A stretch of DNA of 64,000 nucleotides from Telmatactis stephensoni (Eukaryota > Cnidaria > Anthozoa > Actiniaria > Isophelliidae), in NCBI GenBank assembly GCA_029948255.1, contig JALIZF010001725.1, forward strand, positions 186,001-250,000. The letters are read 5' to 3'. A program made the translations under genes and the position numbers. The notes beneath the pieces were generated by a model. The model had not been told where the DNA came from and did no database searches. It saw only the letters and a list, made by a program, of their open reading frames with translations. This document shows, in pieces, positions 35,555 to 47,608 of this stretch (positions within the stretch are counted from its first letter, which is position 1; each line of letters begins with the position of its first letter).

Positions 35555-35560
35555 TTTATT
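35555..35560 (-). terminator. Candidate poly(A) signal of the TIR/beta-trefoil gene
   Basis: AATAAA on the minus strand, 48 bases after the TAA stop. Confidence 0.55.
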
Positions 35561-35607
35561 AGTCTCTGTTACCGGAAGATTAAGGGTTTACAATAACTTA
35601 CAACAAC

Positions 35608-38012
35608 TTATTCAAGTATCCAGACACAGTCATCGGAGTATGAGCTAACTCCAGTCAAGCGGCCATTCCTGATCGCCAGGTATTTCTTGCCATAGTTTGC
35701 AAACAGAACTACAGCCCTCTTGCCACTTTGGGACTCCTCGTCGGCCTTTAGCAGCCATTCCTCTGCGCCGTAATGTTGGGCTTTGGTGTAGATATAGTCA
35801 CCATTGGGATCATAACCTGGTAAAGAAAAAGTCTTTTTCTTTGAATTTAAACGACAAAAGAGGTATAAGGTGTAAAAGAGAGAACGAAAAAAGAAAAAAG
35901 CTAGAAGGAAGAGTGAAGGATTGGGAGAAAGAAAGAACAACAAAAAGAAAGAAATAAAGAACAAACGAACAAAAGAACGAAAGAACGAAAGAAAAAATAG
36001 TAAGAGAGGAATGGATAGATGCAATAAAGGGCAAAAAAAACGAAAGAAAGAAAGAAAAGAAAGAAAAGGAAAAAAGAGAAAGAAAGGAGAAGTGGCGATG
36101 CAAAGGAAAGAACGATAAGAGTAATGATATTGATTGACAAATGGATCAATACACTGATGGAAATGGGACTGGAAACATAAGATGGTTGGACAAATGGATG
36201 GATGGACGAGTTAGAAGAAAGTATGATGGATGGAAGGAATTAAGGAATCATTAATGTAATGACAAAAAATTACCCAAATATCCATTAGTAGCATAATTCT
36301 TGTAGAAGACAATCTCAGAATGACTTTGCTGTTTTTCTTCCACCCAGTAACTCGTGTCCTCTGGGTCATCTCTCAGCACGAGGGTACTGCGATGACCGCT
36401 GGCTTGATGGAACTTCACTTCACCTATAAAAATGTTCAGAAAAAATTAAAAGCAAGTCACTAGGGAAGGGATTTTAGAAGAGAAAGAAGGAATATTCTTG
36501 TTCAAAAGTTTCGACACTCAAATCCTCAAGAATAGGGGGATGAAAAAAAGCAAACAATCGAACAGACCATCAATAAGCAGCACGTTACAAAATCAGCAAA
36601 ACCAATTTGTCATCTGAAGGTACCCTATTTAGACGGGTGGGGTTGTATTACGCGGCACCCATCAGCTCTCGGAGTGAAATTTTGAACTAGGTCATCAAAT
36701 ATCTCCAAAAAATATAGATTTCGGTAATAAATTACTTTACTGTATACTACAAGACTCGATATAGACAATATTTTTTGGAAGATTTCTTCCCTAGTAGTGA
36801 CACGCAAACTCGACAGTGTTGCTGAGCGTCTTTTGTCATGGGCTTGTTTCTATTGAATAATTACATAAACTGCAAACAACGATCTTACTTACCAGACTCA
36901 GCCAAAAACTTTCCAGCCAATTTATGTCGAAATGCTCGACCAGGTTTCTTCTCTACAGTTTTCTTGGGAGCTGCTGCAGGTACTGCTGCTTCTGCTGTCT
37001 TCTTCTCGGCATTAGAAAGTCTAATATTTTCTTCAGCAGCATGCATAACCTCCTTTGCGAGGGATTCTACACTGTCGTTGAAGTTGGATGGATCTCTACG
37101 GATAAAAGAGATGATGACAATAATGATGATGATGATGATGATGGTAATGGTGATGAATCTTCGTACAGTAGAACCCCGCCACACAGCCAACAAGTTAATA
37201 TGGCCAGCCCCACTATTTGGGCAACTTATTATGGGCATTTTTATAATATATCACAGTCAACACTGGAAATCTCTGACCATTTCTTAGGTTGGTATAATTG
37301 CAATTTCTAAAAAACGTGTTTCTAACAAATCCAGTTCTGACGAATTTTTGTTAGAAATTAGATTTCCGATTTCCGGTTTCTGTCCATTTCAAATAGAAAT
37401 ATGTTGGAAATTGAATTTTCAAACAGCTTTAAATTTATGAGAAATTTTAAGTGAGTAAGTGAAGTCAGCCTGAAGTCAGTCTGAAGTCAGTGAAGTCATT
37501 CATTCATTCATTCATTCATTCAGTCAGTCAGTCAGTCAGTCAGTCAGTCAGTCAGTCAGTCAGTCAGTCAGTCAGTCAGTCAGTCAGTCAGTCAGTCAGT
37601 CAGTCAGTCAGTCAGTCAGTCAGTCAGTCAGCAGTCAGTCCAGGTCAGTCAGTGCAGTCTTCAGTCAGTCAGTCATTCAGGTTTCCAGTCAGTCAGTCAG
37701 TCAGTCAGTCTCAGGCAGTCAGTCATCAGTCAGCATTCAGTCATCGTCAGTCAGTCAGTCAGTCAGTTCGTCAGTCAGTCAGTCAGTCAGTCAGTCAGTC
37801 AGTCAGTCAGTCAGTCAGTCAGTCAGTCAGTCAGTCAGTCAGTCAGTCAGTCAGTCAGTCAGTCAGTCAGTCAGTCAGTCAGTCAGTCAGTCAGTCAGTC
37901 AGTCAGTCAGTCAGTCAGTCAGTCAGTCAGTCAGTCAGTCAGTCAGTCAGTCAGTCAGTCAGTCAGTCAGTCAGTCAGTCAGTCAGTCAGTCAGTCATTC
38001 AGTCAGTCAGTG

Positions 38013-38052
<40 letters not shown>

Positions 38053-40444
38053 TGTCAGTCATTCAGTCAGTGAGTCAGTCTGTCAGTGAGTCAGTCATTC
38101 AGGGAGTCAGTCAGTCAGTCAGTCATTCAGTCAGTGAGTCAGTCTGTCAGTCAGTCAGTCAGTCAGGGAGTCAGTCAGTCAGTCAGTCAGTCAGTCAGTG
38201 AGTCAGTCAGTCAGTCAGTCAGACAGTCAGTCAGTCATTCAGTCAGTGAGTCAGTCATTCATTCAGTCAGTCAGTCAGTCAGTCAGTGAGTCAGTCAGTG
38301 AGTCAGTCAGTCAGTCAGTCAGTCAGTCAGTCAGTCAGTCAGCAGCCACACTGTCCCGCCGTCTGTATCACAGACAGACAAAACAGTGCCCTGTCTAATC
38401 TGCCTATCTTTCAGAGAACATTAGTGTCCTTTAGTGTCAGACCACTGCAAAGGTTGCTCAACGATGCCTCTTCTTTTTACTACCTAAAGTTGATCCACAA
38501 GAGACCAGCAGTAACGACTCCAAGCCATCCTTTTGCTTTGTACCCTTTTTCGGCCATTACAGGGACGATTGGGACATCTTGAGCATCGGCGTAACTCAGT
38601 TCTTTTTTGCAATTCTTTGAATCCTGTATTGAAAACAGAGATATGACTGATAATTGTCTTGGTTTGATCACATTCACCACACCTTTAATACCCGACTTTT
38701 AGGGCACCAGTTGATAAAAGTCAATTCTTTGTAATTTTCTAAATGGTTTACCCTGCCTAAATAAAAGTATCTATCTAACCCTTCCATACGAGGAATTTGC
38801 AACGACAAATAGACGACTTTCAAAAATGGCGGGCTCATTGTTCACGAGAACGAGGCCAGAAAGGCCTCCAAAATCATCATGGCATCAAATGAGTCTAAGT
38901 TTATCCTGTAAAATGCATAGAAAACATATATTTCAAAAGGAGGAGGAACACATCATCTTTGATAGCAATAGAAGTGTCGCCACGCTTATTTTCTGGTAAC
39001 AAGGCCTTTGTGGCCTCGTTCTCATGTACTAGGCCGCCATTTTTGAAAGTCGTCTATTCTATTTGACAAAACGTTTTCACTCGTATGGATGAGAACATTT
39101 TATCAAGTTTCTTATAAAATTTACTCGTGTAGATGGGGGAATCGATTTGCCATAGAAAATGTCATTAAAAAATTGTTCCTGTGGAAGACCTTTAATTAGA
39201 TCTTTCAGCAGAGCTGAAGGGCGTTTTTCACTACGTGGATATTCACTGCCTCTAAGTTTTGTTAGGTAAATTGTGAAAATTAGCTAGTGATATACCAAAT
39301 TCATTTCATACCGAATACTTCTGCGTCATGAAGCAGCAAACGACTCCAGCATTGTCCACACCTTCGGCCATGCTACAAAATAAGAGAAGGAATTAACAAA
39401 TAGATGCGTCTCATTAATAGATGCACAGATGACGTCAAAATGCAAGGAAAACAAAAAGTATGCCACAAGACGAAGTCGAGTGACGTAACCGTTGTACTCA
39501 TAACATTTTGAGAACAGATTAATTGATAACAGAACAGACTATTAGAGAACAGACACAAGGAAAAGTCGGATCTACTTGTTTTATGCATTTTTTCGAAATA
39601 TTTCAACCAATCATAGCACGCATGGTTCCCGATAATACATTAATCCCGAGTAATACATTAATCCCGAGTAATACATTAATCCCGAGTAACACATTAATCA
39701 TACAAACGGTCATTCTTTGTTTACAAGCATTCTCCGAAGAATGCATCTATAGACCAAAGACACGGCAGCCATGTTGGTGGTCTTGACGAAAGAAAATGAA
39801 GATCAAAGCCACCGGCATGTCTGTCATGTCTTTTGTTCAATTCACTCTCCTGGGAATGGCTACAAACCAATAATAAGTAAAGGCTACATCAACATATTTC
39901 AAACCATAATAACCATAGAACTAAACATACTCAATATATGAATATGGTGCTGGACGTCACCCAGCCATGTGGGATGTTGGTTCACACAGCTCGAAATACT
40001 ACGAGCATGCTCAGTGAAAATTTAAAATATACTTATTCTCTACTTTCACATTCCCCATAATGCCCTCTGTTTTTGGGGGGTAGTTATTGTAATTCAAATG
40101 TATTTGATTTTAATAACAACTGATTTGATTAGCATTACAATAACTACCCCCCAAAAAACAGAGGCATTATGGGGAATGTGAAAGTAGAGTATAGGGAATA
40201 GGTGTCACAAGCGCGCGCCCTTTGAAGCGACCCTAAGTCTAAATTTGTGCGTTTTGTTCAAACAGGGCTCCAGTCAAAGTAAATGAACTTTATCATTCAA
40301 AACATACCTCTCATTGATGTCCCCCTTGACCCCACCCTTGATATCCATCCACGCCCTCAATCCCTGGGCTTGTAGAGCATTGTAGACTTTCTTGACCAAT
40401 TCTTGCATGTCCCATTGGTAGGACAACATCACGTGATGCGGCAT
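35608..40444 (-). CDS. TIR domain fused to a beta-trefoil (fascin-like) domain, 299 residues
   Basis: Exons 40444-40308, 39372-39312, 38623-38484, 37095-36893, 36423-36274 and 35816-35608 join with GT/AG sites and no frame error (900 nt). Residues 1-112 form a TIR domain: HVMLSYQWDMQELV (strand A), RAWMDIKG (box 2-like), VVCCFMTQKY, then SKNCKKELSYA, where the Glu sits at the position of the catalytic Glu of NAD-cleaving TIRs, and a GYKAKGWLG block. Residues 113-180 are an Ala/Lys-rich linker. Residues 181-299 show three repeats of about 40 residues, each ending in a Trp (SYWV, EEWLL, CVWIL) and containing YL-G/A, the pattern of a beta-trefoil such as fascin or ricin-B. No signal peptide or membrane segment: a soluble intracellular protein. 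It may signal in immunity or consume NAD; both are inference. The start ATG at 40444 has ACC before it, but the frame is open further upstream (GTATCTACT), so an earlier exon, perhaps at 41948, is possible. Confidence 0.85.
35880..36115. repeat. GAAA/AAAG-rich purine tract in TIR gene intron
   Basis: Degenerate (GAAA)n purine tract between the last two exons; then a short GGAT block near 36195. Confidence 0.9.
37497..38340. repeat. (CAGT)n microsatellite of about 840 bp in the TIR gene
   Basis: Nearly pure tetranucleotide array with CATT, GAGT and CTGT variants concentrated at the ends, lying in the intron between the TIR-domain exon 38484-38623 and the linker exon. Long open frames across it are artefacts of a 4-bp unit without stops. 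Confidence 0.98.
38797..39065. mobile_element. Foldback/MITE in TIR gene intron
   Basis: Inverted arms include ATAGACGACTTTCAAAAATG near 38809 and its complement ending near 39059, plus GAACGAGGCC and GGCCTCGTTC, around a centre of about 150 bp. No coding content. Confidence 0.75.
39628..39700. repeat. 18-bp minisatellite, about four copies
   Basis: Unit CCCGAGTAATACATTAAT, first copy one base short, last copy with one change. In the first half of the intron after the second TIR exon's acceptor. Confidence 0.9.
40040..40187. mobile_element. Hairpin MITE in TIR gene intron 1
   Basis: Arms of about 56 bp (40040-40096 and 40132-40187) beginning CTACTTTCACATTCCCCATA are almost perfect inverted copies; loop of about 35 bp. 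Confidence 0.88.
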
Positions 40445-40719
40445 GGTAACGTCAGTAGTAGATACCTTATTTGAACATCAAGATATGAGAGAATCGGATG
40501 TAGAAATACTGTCCTGCGTAGAATTAGCCTGCGAAGATTGCCACCCCAGGCCCCCAGCATTATGAATGACTTTTTTCTGATGGCCACCACTAAACATTGG
40601 CAATAAAATGACCACCTTGCAACGACAAACTCTCTACAATGATCACTTTATATTCTAAATAAAACTTCCTAATTCCTTACTAACATAATGTAGCGACCAA
40701 ATCCAGAGATAAATTCAAT

Positions 40720-40746
40720 TAATTCATTTATTTATTTGTTTATTTT

Positions 40747-40779
<33 letters not shown>

Positions 40780-40800
40780 TTGTTTATTTGTTTGTTTATA
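40720..40800. repeat. TTTA/TGTC/TTTG tetranucleotide tract
   Basis: Same composition as the LINE tail at 26460, here without an adjoining LINE body. Confidence 0.85.
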
Positions 40801-41199
40801 ATTTTCGTATAACAACTGAATTAATTTACAAAAATTGGCAAACTTGCACTCATTTACGAATGCAATATTCTCTTAATTGGAGATCAACAATTGGTTAGAA
40901 AACTGAATTTGTTATTATAATAAATATTTTAAAAGTGTCGATTGAATTTGCTGCTATGGTAACAGAGTTCCAAAAACTTTACGATCTGAAATAAAATATA
41001 TGAATCTTTATCCAAAACTTTGAATCATCCGAAAGCTTGTCGAAATATAACCTAAAGGAAATCCATTCCAAGTATACTTTAGATTATTATTCAAAAATGA
41101 AAAAAAAGACCTTACTTATAGAAGCAGTATATATATACACATATATGTGTATTAGCATATCTCCTTCGTTTATATAGTTTGTTTTGAATTTGTATTTGT

Positions 41200-41345
41200 C
41201 ATTAGAATTTGTATTTGTCATCAGAATTTGTATATGTCATTAGCTCGGGTGGGCCAGCCCGAAAACGTATGTTACTCTGGCTCTCCCTACAACTAATGTT
41301 GTTGAATAAACTATATTGTTGTTATTGTTGTTACTTGTTATATTT
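41200..41345 (+). mobile_element. 3' end of a LINE
   Basis: GCTCGGGTGGGCCAGCCCG hairpin, then CTCTGGCTCTCCC, a GAATAAAC signal and a TTGTTG tail: the arrangement of a non-LTR 3' terminus. No coding part. Confidence 0.55.
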
Positions 41346-42121
41346 ACCTATACAATATTAATTTGAAAGAAAAAATCTCAAGTCCAGTATTTGTTTGGCT
41401 TTTATTATTCCTTTCAGGTCCTTTCAACGTTCAAAAAATTGTAATCAGAGACACGGCCGATTTCCTCCAAAAAATTATTCAAAAAAGAATTGGATGTCAG
41501 ATCAATTAACACAGATGCAATACACTAATAGACCTTAAACCTCAGTTTATAAAGCAAAATGAAAACTGGAAAGTAATTTCTCAATTCCCGATAAATTTTT
41601 GAGCTTGCACGTTATTGCAATCTCTATGTCCATCATCGATAGCTGTTTAAAAACAAAAATTTCGATATTCTCTCTCAACTTGAATCAACCAAGCAGCAAG
41701 CACTACAGTCAATATAATAATCTCAAAGACTCTTAACGGCTTGCCAAACGAATTTGTCTGTAAACTCTGCATGCTAAAAACTTTGAAAATTCTAATACTT
41801 TACCAACCTTCCAAATATGAAATTCAAGTACAGCCAATGAATAGCCAATGTACAAACGATTGAACTGAGTGTCTCGCTTTTCTTCGACTTGAATTGAATA
41901 ACAATCAATTATGCGATTTACATTTACATTACAATGCTTTCGCTCCATACCGCCGGTTGTCAGACACTTTAAGGTGGCTTGCCGAGTTTTTTAGTGAACG
42001 TAACGTCCAAGTTTGAGCCGCTCGTACAACGTCATACACAATTCAATTGAAAAGTGGTTACTTGCAGCTGATCTAGATAAAGATGAAAGTTTGCTACGAA
42101 GTAGGTATGGTCCTGATTGAA

Positions 42122-42135
42122 GTTGCCATGGCAAC
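42122..42135. promoter_or_regulatory. Perfect palindromic X-box (RFX-type site)
   Basis: GTTGCCATGGCAAC is the ideal two half-site RFX motif. It lies about 175 bp upstream of a minus-strand ATG at 41948 that could begin an extra 5' exon of the TIR gene. Binding and target gene are inference. Confidence 0.4.
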
Positions 42136-42639
42136 GTGAGGTTTGAATACAGACTTATTTCTTGAGACCAGAAAAATTTCAGAAGAATCGCTTTATAGGA
42201 TCTATACCTTGCATAGATATCTCATTTACCAGCGATTTTGAAGATTTTCTGTTCTAGCGTTTTCGAGAAATTTACGAGTAAAATTATTTTGGTGCTAAAA
42301 AATACAGCAAAAACTAAACAATTAAAACGAGTCGACAGTATTCTTAGAAAACAAGCGTTTCTGAAACGCGTTTTAAGGGTAGCATTTTATACTATTTGAC
42401 TATCTTCGGTAAAAAGCTTAATTAAGAAGATCACTTAATTTATTTAGAAAATAGAATTTGTTTGGCAGACACTACGGCGCAAGTGTCGGTGTTTGTGTTG
42501 TAAATTTGGGGAATATTAGAGAATTTGGAAAATTGCAAAGCCAAAGCTCAAATCTACAAAAATAATGCTCTAATATGAGCCACTCTTTTTTTCATCTTGA
42601 CTCATCAACTTTTTTTCTCATTTCACCCAAAACCGCCCT

Positions 42640-42941
42640 TATAGTATTAATATATGTTTTCATATTAATGTGTTTTGATGTGTTGTTATTATTTAGTATT
42701 ATTATAGTTTCGTCTGTGCTCTTCTTAAATAATAAATAAGAACGTCTTGTATCTAACACGAAAACCTAACGGTTAATTTAGATACAAGGCATTTCCAAAA
42801 GAACTATAATTTTTATAAACTTTACAAAATTCTTAACATTTAAAATATATCAAAAATTATACAAATAAATAAAACCATCCCTTGTAAATGAAGTGCAAAA
42901 TAAAGAATATTGTATTGTATTGTATTGTATTGTATTGTTAC
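42640..42941 (+). mobile_element. 3' end of a LINE with TATTG tail
   Basis: AT-rich non-coding sequence ending AAATAAAG-AATATTGTATTGTATTG; the pentanucleotide tail follows a poly(A) signal directly. Confidence 0.5.
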
Positions 42942-43169
42942 GGTTATTGCATAAGTTTGCAAACACAAGAATTTGTATCTTGAAACGCGTGCCATTCCTG
43001 TTGTTTTCGATACCTCTTACATAAGTGTCGGAAAAAAGTGTTCCAATTCCACTAAATCGGAAAACTCTAATGTGTAATGGAGTCATTTCTGATTTTAAAA
43101 AGGAACCGTTTTTCAACTGACCTTTCATGAATATTTTTCAAGGCTTGGATATGGGACAATTGATTGATT

Positions 43170-43450
43170 AAGGCCTAGGGCAAACGTCGAATCTAAGTCG
43201 CGTCGAAATACATTTAAAATAGGTGCGACAAAGAGTCGACTTCATTCCAGCGTGGTAGCAAACGTCGCACCTGTGCCGAACCGCTGTCGCATTATCCGAC
43301 TTGGCAAGTCGAACCCATGCTAGAGTCGAATCAATTAATTTGAGTCGAATTTAATTGCAGCAAACGTCGCACCATTCATGCGCCTATTTCAAAATAAATA
43401 GGTTCGACGAATTAAATTCGACTAAGATTCGACGTTTGCCCTGGGCCTTA
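43170..43450. mobile_element. MITE with 24-bp TIRs
   Basis: Ends AAGGCCTAGGGCAAACGTCG and CGACGTTTGCCCTGGGCCTT; interior rich in GTCGAATC/GATTCGAC and GCAAACGTCGCACC. Confidence 0.88.
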
Positions 43451-45074
43451 TTCACTCAGCAAAGATTATCAGCTTACACTTAGAATGCCCAGTAATTGAA
43501 CTGTCAATGATTTCATGAGTTACCGGCCTACCCAGGAATCACTCGAGTTCCAGTTCTATTATGTTAAAGGTTATCAAGCTAGCGATTTTACTACTCCGCC
43601 TGACTGCCTCAGTGACTCGACCAATAAAGTAAGTTAACTTGTACATCTACAACCTGCTTTACTTAAGTTAAACAGGCTAAACACTTAAAAGATGAAAATC
43701 TAACACGACTTTCACTGACCTTCACAAGCAGGCAACTTGAAGAGCTTGAAGTACAGATATGTACCAACTCTACAAGAAAGATTTTAAAAGTTACTTTCAG
43801 GGAGCTTAACTTTTCGTTGAGCTTGAATAAATGATTTGCATGGATAATGCCAGTCATTTGAATATTCTTTCTTGTAGAGATTGTTATTTTCCCATGACGA
43901 TTGAGTTATTTTCAATTGGCCGTGAAAGAAAGATCCATTCAAGGTGCTCTAGCTTGGATGAAAATCGATGAAAATTGGAAACTGATTATTTCTATCTGAA
44001 GATGAATGTACTAGTTAAATAACTAGCTACGCCTGTCTACCCAAAACTCTGCATTTCCAGCTCATTATCAAAGAGAAATTTGATATAAAGTCTAAAAGAA
44101 CAATAGGGTTAAGCCGGTAAATGACGTCATTTACTCACAACTTAAATGCTAAGTAAAAGCAAAATAAAGTAAACACCTTTATTCAACTTAATTTAGGGTA
44201 GTCCCTTCAGTACAAACTGATATCATTAGAAGCCCTGAAAAAAGCCACCATCAGCCTCCAATCTATAAAACAATAAATTTCGGTAAACGACGACAGAGCT
44301 CGTCATTGACGAGCTATTTGCATTGCCTCGGATGCATAGCCATTTTTAAAGAAAAAAGGGCCCAGTTTTAGTTAGTTAGTATTGGTCAGTATTACGTTAA
44401 CTTTCTTAATTAATTCTTGTTAGTCCTTGTCCCCGCTTTGACTAAACTGATATTTTCTTTAACTTGTCAAAATTTCTCTCGGTGTGAGATTGAACTTTGT
44501 CTGACTTCCTGTACTTTCTGGTGAAGGCAGGACTCTGTCTTTGAGTTGTTCCTAGAAGCTTCTTCGACCAAACTCTTTAGCTCTGGATGAGTTTGAAGAA
44601 AACTTGACTTGGTTTGGACGCTTTCTCTTAACAAGTGGCGCTACTTGCTACTGGACATATATATACAAACTTATTTCGATACATCATTAACTATCAACTA
44701 CACAACCATATCAAACAATTGCAATTGTTGTCGTTCGCTGGGCTTCCTGTGTTTTTATTATTGGGCCTCCTGTTTACCAAAAAGCCAGGTTTCTAAGCCG
44801 TTTTCACGATGGTGGATTATGTGATGTTTCAACGCTACACTGATCTCTGCAAGTTTTTATTCAAATTTTCGATTGTTTAGGCTCTAAATGGCACAACAAT
44901 TAACAAAAATGCAACAACTTGACTTCCAAACATGGTATGGTATGCCAAAATATGGATATAGAATTTGGGACGTACGAACGACGACTGACTTTTTATGGGG
45001 AATTGTTTGATATGCAAATTCATGAGCATGTTTCCATGATACAATCTACACAAGCTAAGGCAATGAAAGCGTTA

Positions 45075-45472
45075 AGCTACGGTAATACGAGCATCAAAAT
45101 CACTCAATAAACTTGTCTTGCAACATTGCTGCGAGACGACTTGAAAAGCAATGCTGCGCGTTTTTCCACTCCAATTCAAATTTGTCTCGCGACAAAATTA
45201 TTTGTTGCAGGTTGAAAAATTTTGTTGCAAAAAGTAGAAGATCTACTTCTTGCAACAAAATTTTAAAATGTTGCATGTATTACCACTTCGACTCAACTCG
45301 TGTTGCAGCAAATGATTTTCTCGGCCAATGAGAATACAGGATTCTCTCAACTTGCAACAAACAATTTTTTTGCGATACAAGTTTGTATTCGCGCAACATT
45401 GCTTTGAAACTCGTCTCGCAGCAATGTTGCGAGACAAGTTGAGTGATTTTGTTGCTCGTATTACCGTAGCTT
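45075..45472. mobile_element. MITE with about 60-bp TIRs and TTA target duplication
   Basis: Ends AGCTACGGTAATACGAG and CTCGTATTACCGTAGCT flanked by TTA on each side, as in PIF/Harbinger elements. Interior full of TTGCAACA and GCGAGAC palindromes. Confidence 0.88.
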
Positions 45473-45499
45473 TAGGGTCTGCTCAACCAAGCATATGAA

Positions 45500-46035
45500 T
45501 TGGTAAAATAAAAGATTGTGCACGGTCAAGGCCCTACTCAACATCCATGTTTGCTTCTCTGTCAGTCACTTTAAACTTTGACGATTTCCATTTTGATAAC
45601 CATTTCCCTCTATTAACTTTGATGACACTAATACAAAACATGAGACCACCAGGCAAGATTACGTGACTAGTCCCAGGCTACTACAGAGTATACGAGACCA
45701 TAATACAAAGTGCATAAAAACACTTTACGCTTTGTTGTGATGTTTTATGCAAAAATCCTAAGGGTTCAATCATGCAGCGCTTAACTTATAATTACGCTTG
45801 AGGACACAAAGATGTGATTCACACTATTAACACAAAGTTAATAGAGCGGAATGGTTTGGAAACTCGGCAAACATTTAAAGGACTGACAAAGAAGCAAACA
45901 TGGATGTTGAGTAAGGCTTTGACCTTTACCTTCCTTTGTTATGCATGCTTGAATGACCTAACCCAAACGTTTTCATTGGCTGTTGTCTGATATATATAGG
46001 AATGCTTTTGTTTTGTGCACGGTCACGGTTGGAAA
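45500..46035. mobile_element. Diverged foldback element
   Basis: CTCAACATCCATGTTTGCTTC (about 45537-45557) pairs with GAAGCAAACATGGATGTTGAG (about 45891-45912), and the CTATTAACTTTG and TTTGATAACCATT steps also recur inverted. GTGCACGGTCA occurs on both outer sides. Confidence 0.65.
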
Positions 46036-46212
46036 AAGTGGACAAAAAGATAGAACAATGGGTTTTCTAACCATTTCGCTCTATTAACTTTGATTAAAAT
46101 AGGCATCAACCTCCCGCAACTAAATTATGTAGACTCAGTGATGCACTGCTCATTAGTAGTGCTTTCTTTTTAAATACCTAAGTGATAAATACGATACTGA
46201 AGTCACTGAGTA

Positions 46213-46300
46213 TGAATGAACTTTATTTATACACCATACACGGGGTCAAATCACTAAAACTTTACAAGTGCTCTCCCTTTGAGCCGTGTAAATTGCTAAA
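46213..46300 (-). mobile_element. 3' end of a LINE
   Basis: On the minus strand, GTGTATGGTGTATAAATAAAG then ATTCATA: poly(A)-signal-bearing terminus without coding part. The call rests on resemblance to invertebrate LINE tails. Confidence 0.4.
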
Positions 46301-46337
46301 GAAAATAAATACTAATTTACATTAAATTAAATTAAAT

Positions 46338-47240
46338 TAAGGACGGGGGCCACTAATTGAGACCTAATTTTAATTCAATTTCTCTACGTTTTTCTTATAG
46401 TCTGTGTACAGGGCTTTTGATTTATGAAAAAAAAATTGGTGGGTATCCATGCATTTAATGGAGATAATTAATGCTTAATATAGCCAATTACCGCTGACCA
46501 GTCATTTTGTGCACTTCCAATAAAATATTATTTTTTAAAACGCTCGTTCATAAAGAGGTCCAATGAAATTAATAAGAACTTTGAAAGGTCAAATCCCTTT
46601 AGATAAAAGCCAAAACTCATATTTTTAAAGGTAATAACATACGATATTTTGCCTCCTTTTAACTCATTGGAAGCCGGACATCCAACGCTATTTCGCACAA
46701 AAAATATATCGAGAATAAATTTTTCACCATAATTTTTTGTATACATATAGCTTAGTTAATCTAAAAGCAAATATGAAAATAAAATTATGAGGTATCCAAT
46801 ATGTGATTTAAAAAGTTATTTACCACTAAACGTACAAAAACTTATTTGAATTTGCCTAGTGAATAACCACAAAAAACCCCAGCCCTCCCTAGAGAGTGGT
46901 AAGAAATAATGTACAATGCATTATGGGACATTTTCAAGATGGCCATCACAGCATTCATCAGTGCAGGTGGTCAAAAGAACCCTTTTTTATGCACTTTGAA
47001 TTATCCAGAATGAATTTACTTTTTAGAATACATCTATGAGAAGCCATGTGTTTTTCTTCTCAAAATCAGAATTTTTCTCCAAAATTTGTAAAAGTAGTTT
47101 GTTTTCACGAAGGTTTTGTGCAAAACAGGATCTTCGAAAAAATGTTTATTATGATTCAAATTTGTATGACGTCTTACGCGCACGCACTCATTGAGTAACA
47201 TTGCACAGTGCTTGCTGCAAATTTTGGCCCCCGTCCTTAA
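46338..47240. mobile_element. About 900-bp element with TTAAGGACGGGGGCC ends
   Basis: Left TTAAGGACGGGGGCCA and right TGGCCCCCGTCCTTAA are perfect inverted repeats ending in TTAA, the target of piggyBac/Kolobok-like transposases. No transposase coding seen; a 72-codon minus-strand frame inside is not convincing. Confidence 0.75.
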
Positions 47241-47608
47241 ATTAGTATGTTTTGTTGATGTAGTTATGTCTGTGTCGCTAGTGTGAAACAGGCTGAAGAT
47301 GTAAGGCTTAGGCTAGCTTCACTAAAGCGTGTAAACAACAAATCGACAGGAATAATTATATTACAACAATTTAGCTGCATACTTTGTACCGACTTTTTTA
47401 AAACAAATGCATGATTTGTTTCGGTGAGAACAAATACAAAACAATGGCTTTAGAGTCCACTACCAACTATTAGTTTGTCTATATTCCTTCATGGTCAAAT
47501 GAAAACCACTCTAACTACGTAAACTCTGTGATGTACTGATTTTCTTCTCAGATATTTGAATATTATTGATCTACAAATCAGTTGAAATAAACTTATTCAT
47601 TCTGCTCC

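Noticed and set aside
37490..38582. Ser-Gln-Val repeat proteins
   Set aside because: Translation of the CAGT satellite, inside an intron of the TIR gene.
41733..41948. 72-codon minus-strand frame as a separate gene
   Set aside because: No homology; at most an extra 5' exon of the TIR gene through a donor at KVGK (GTTGGT), and the acceptor that would be needed is poor.
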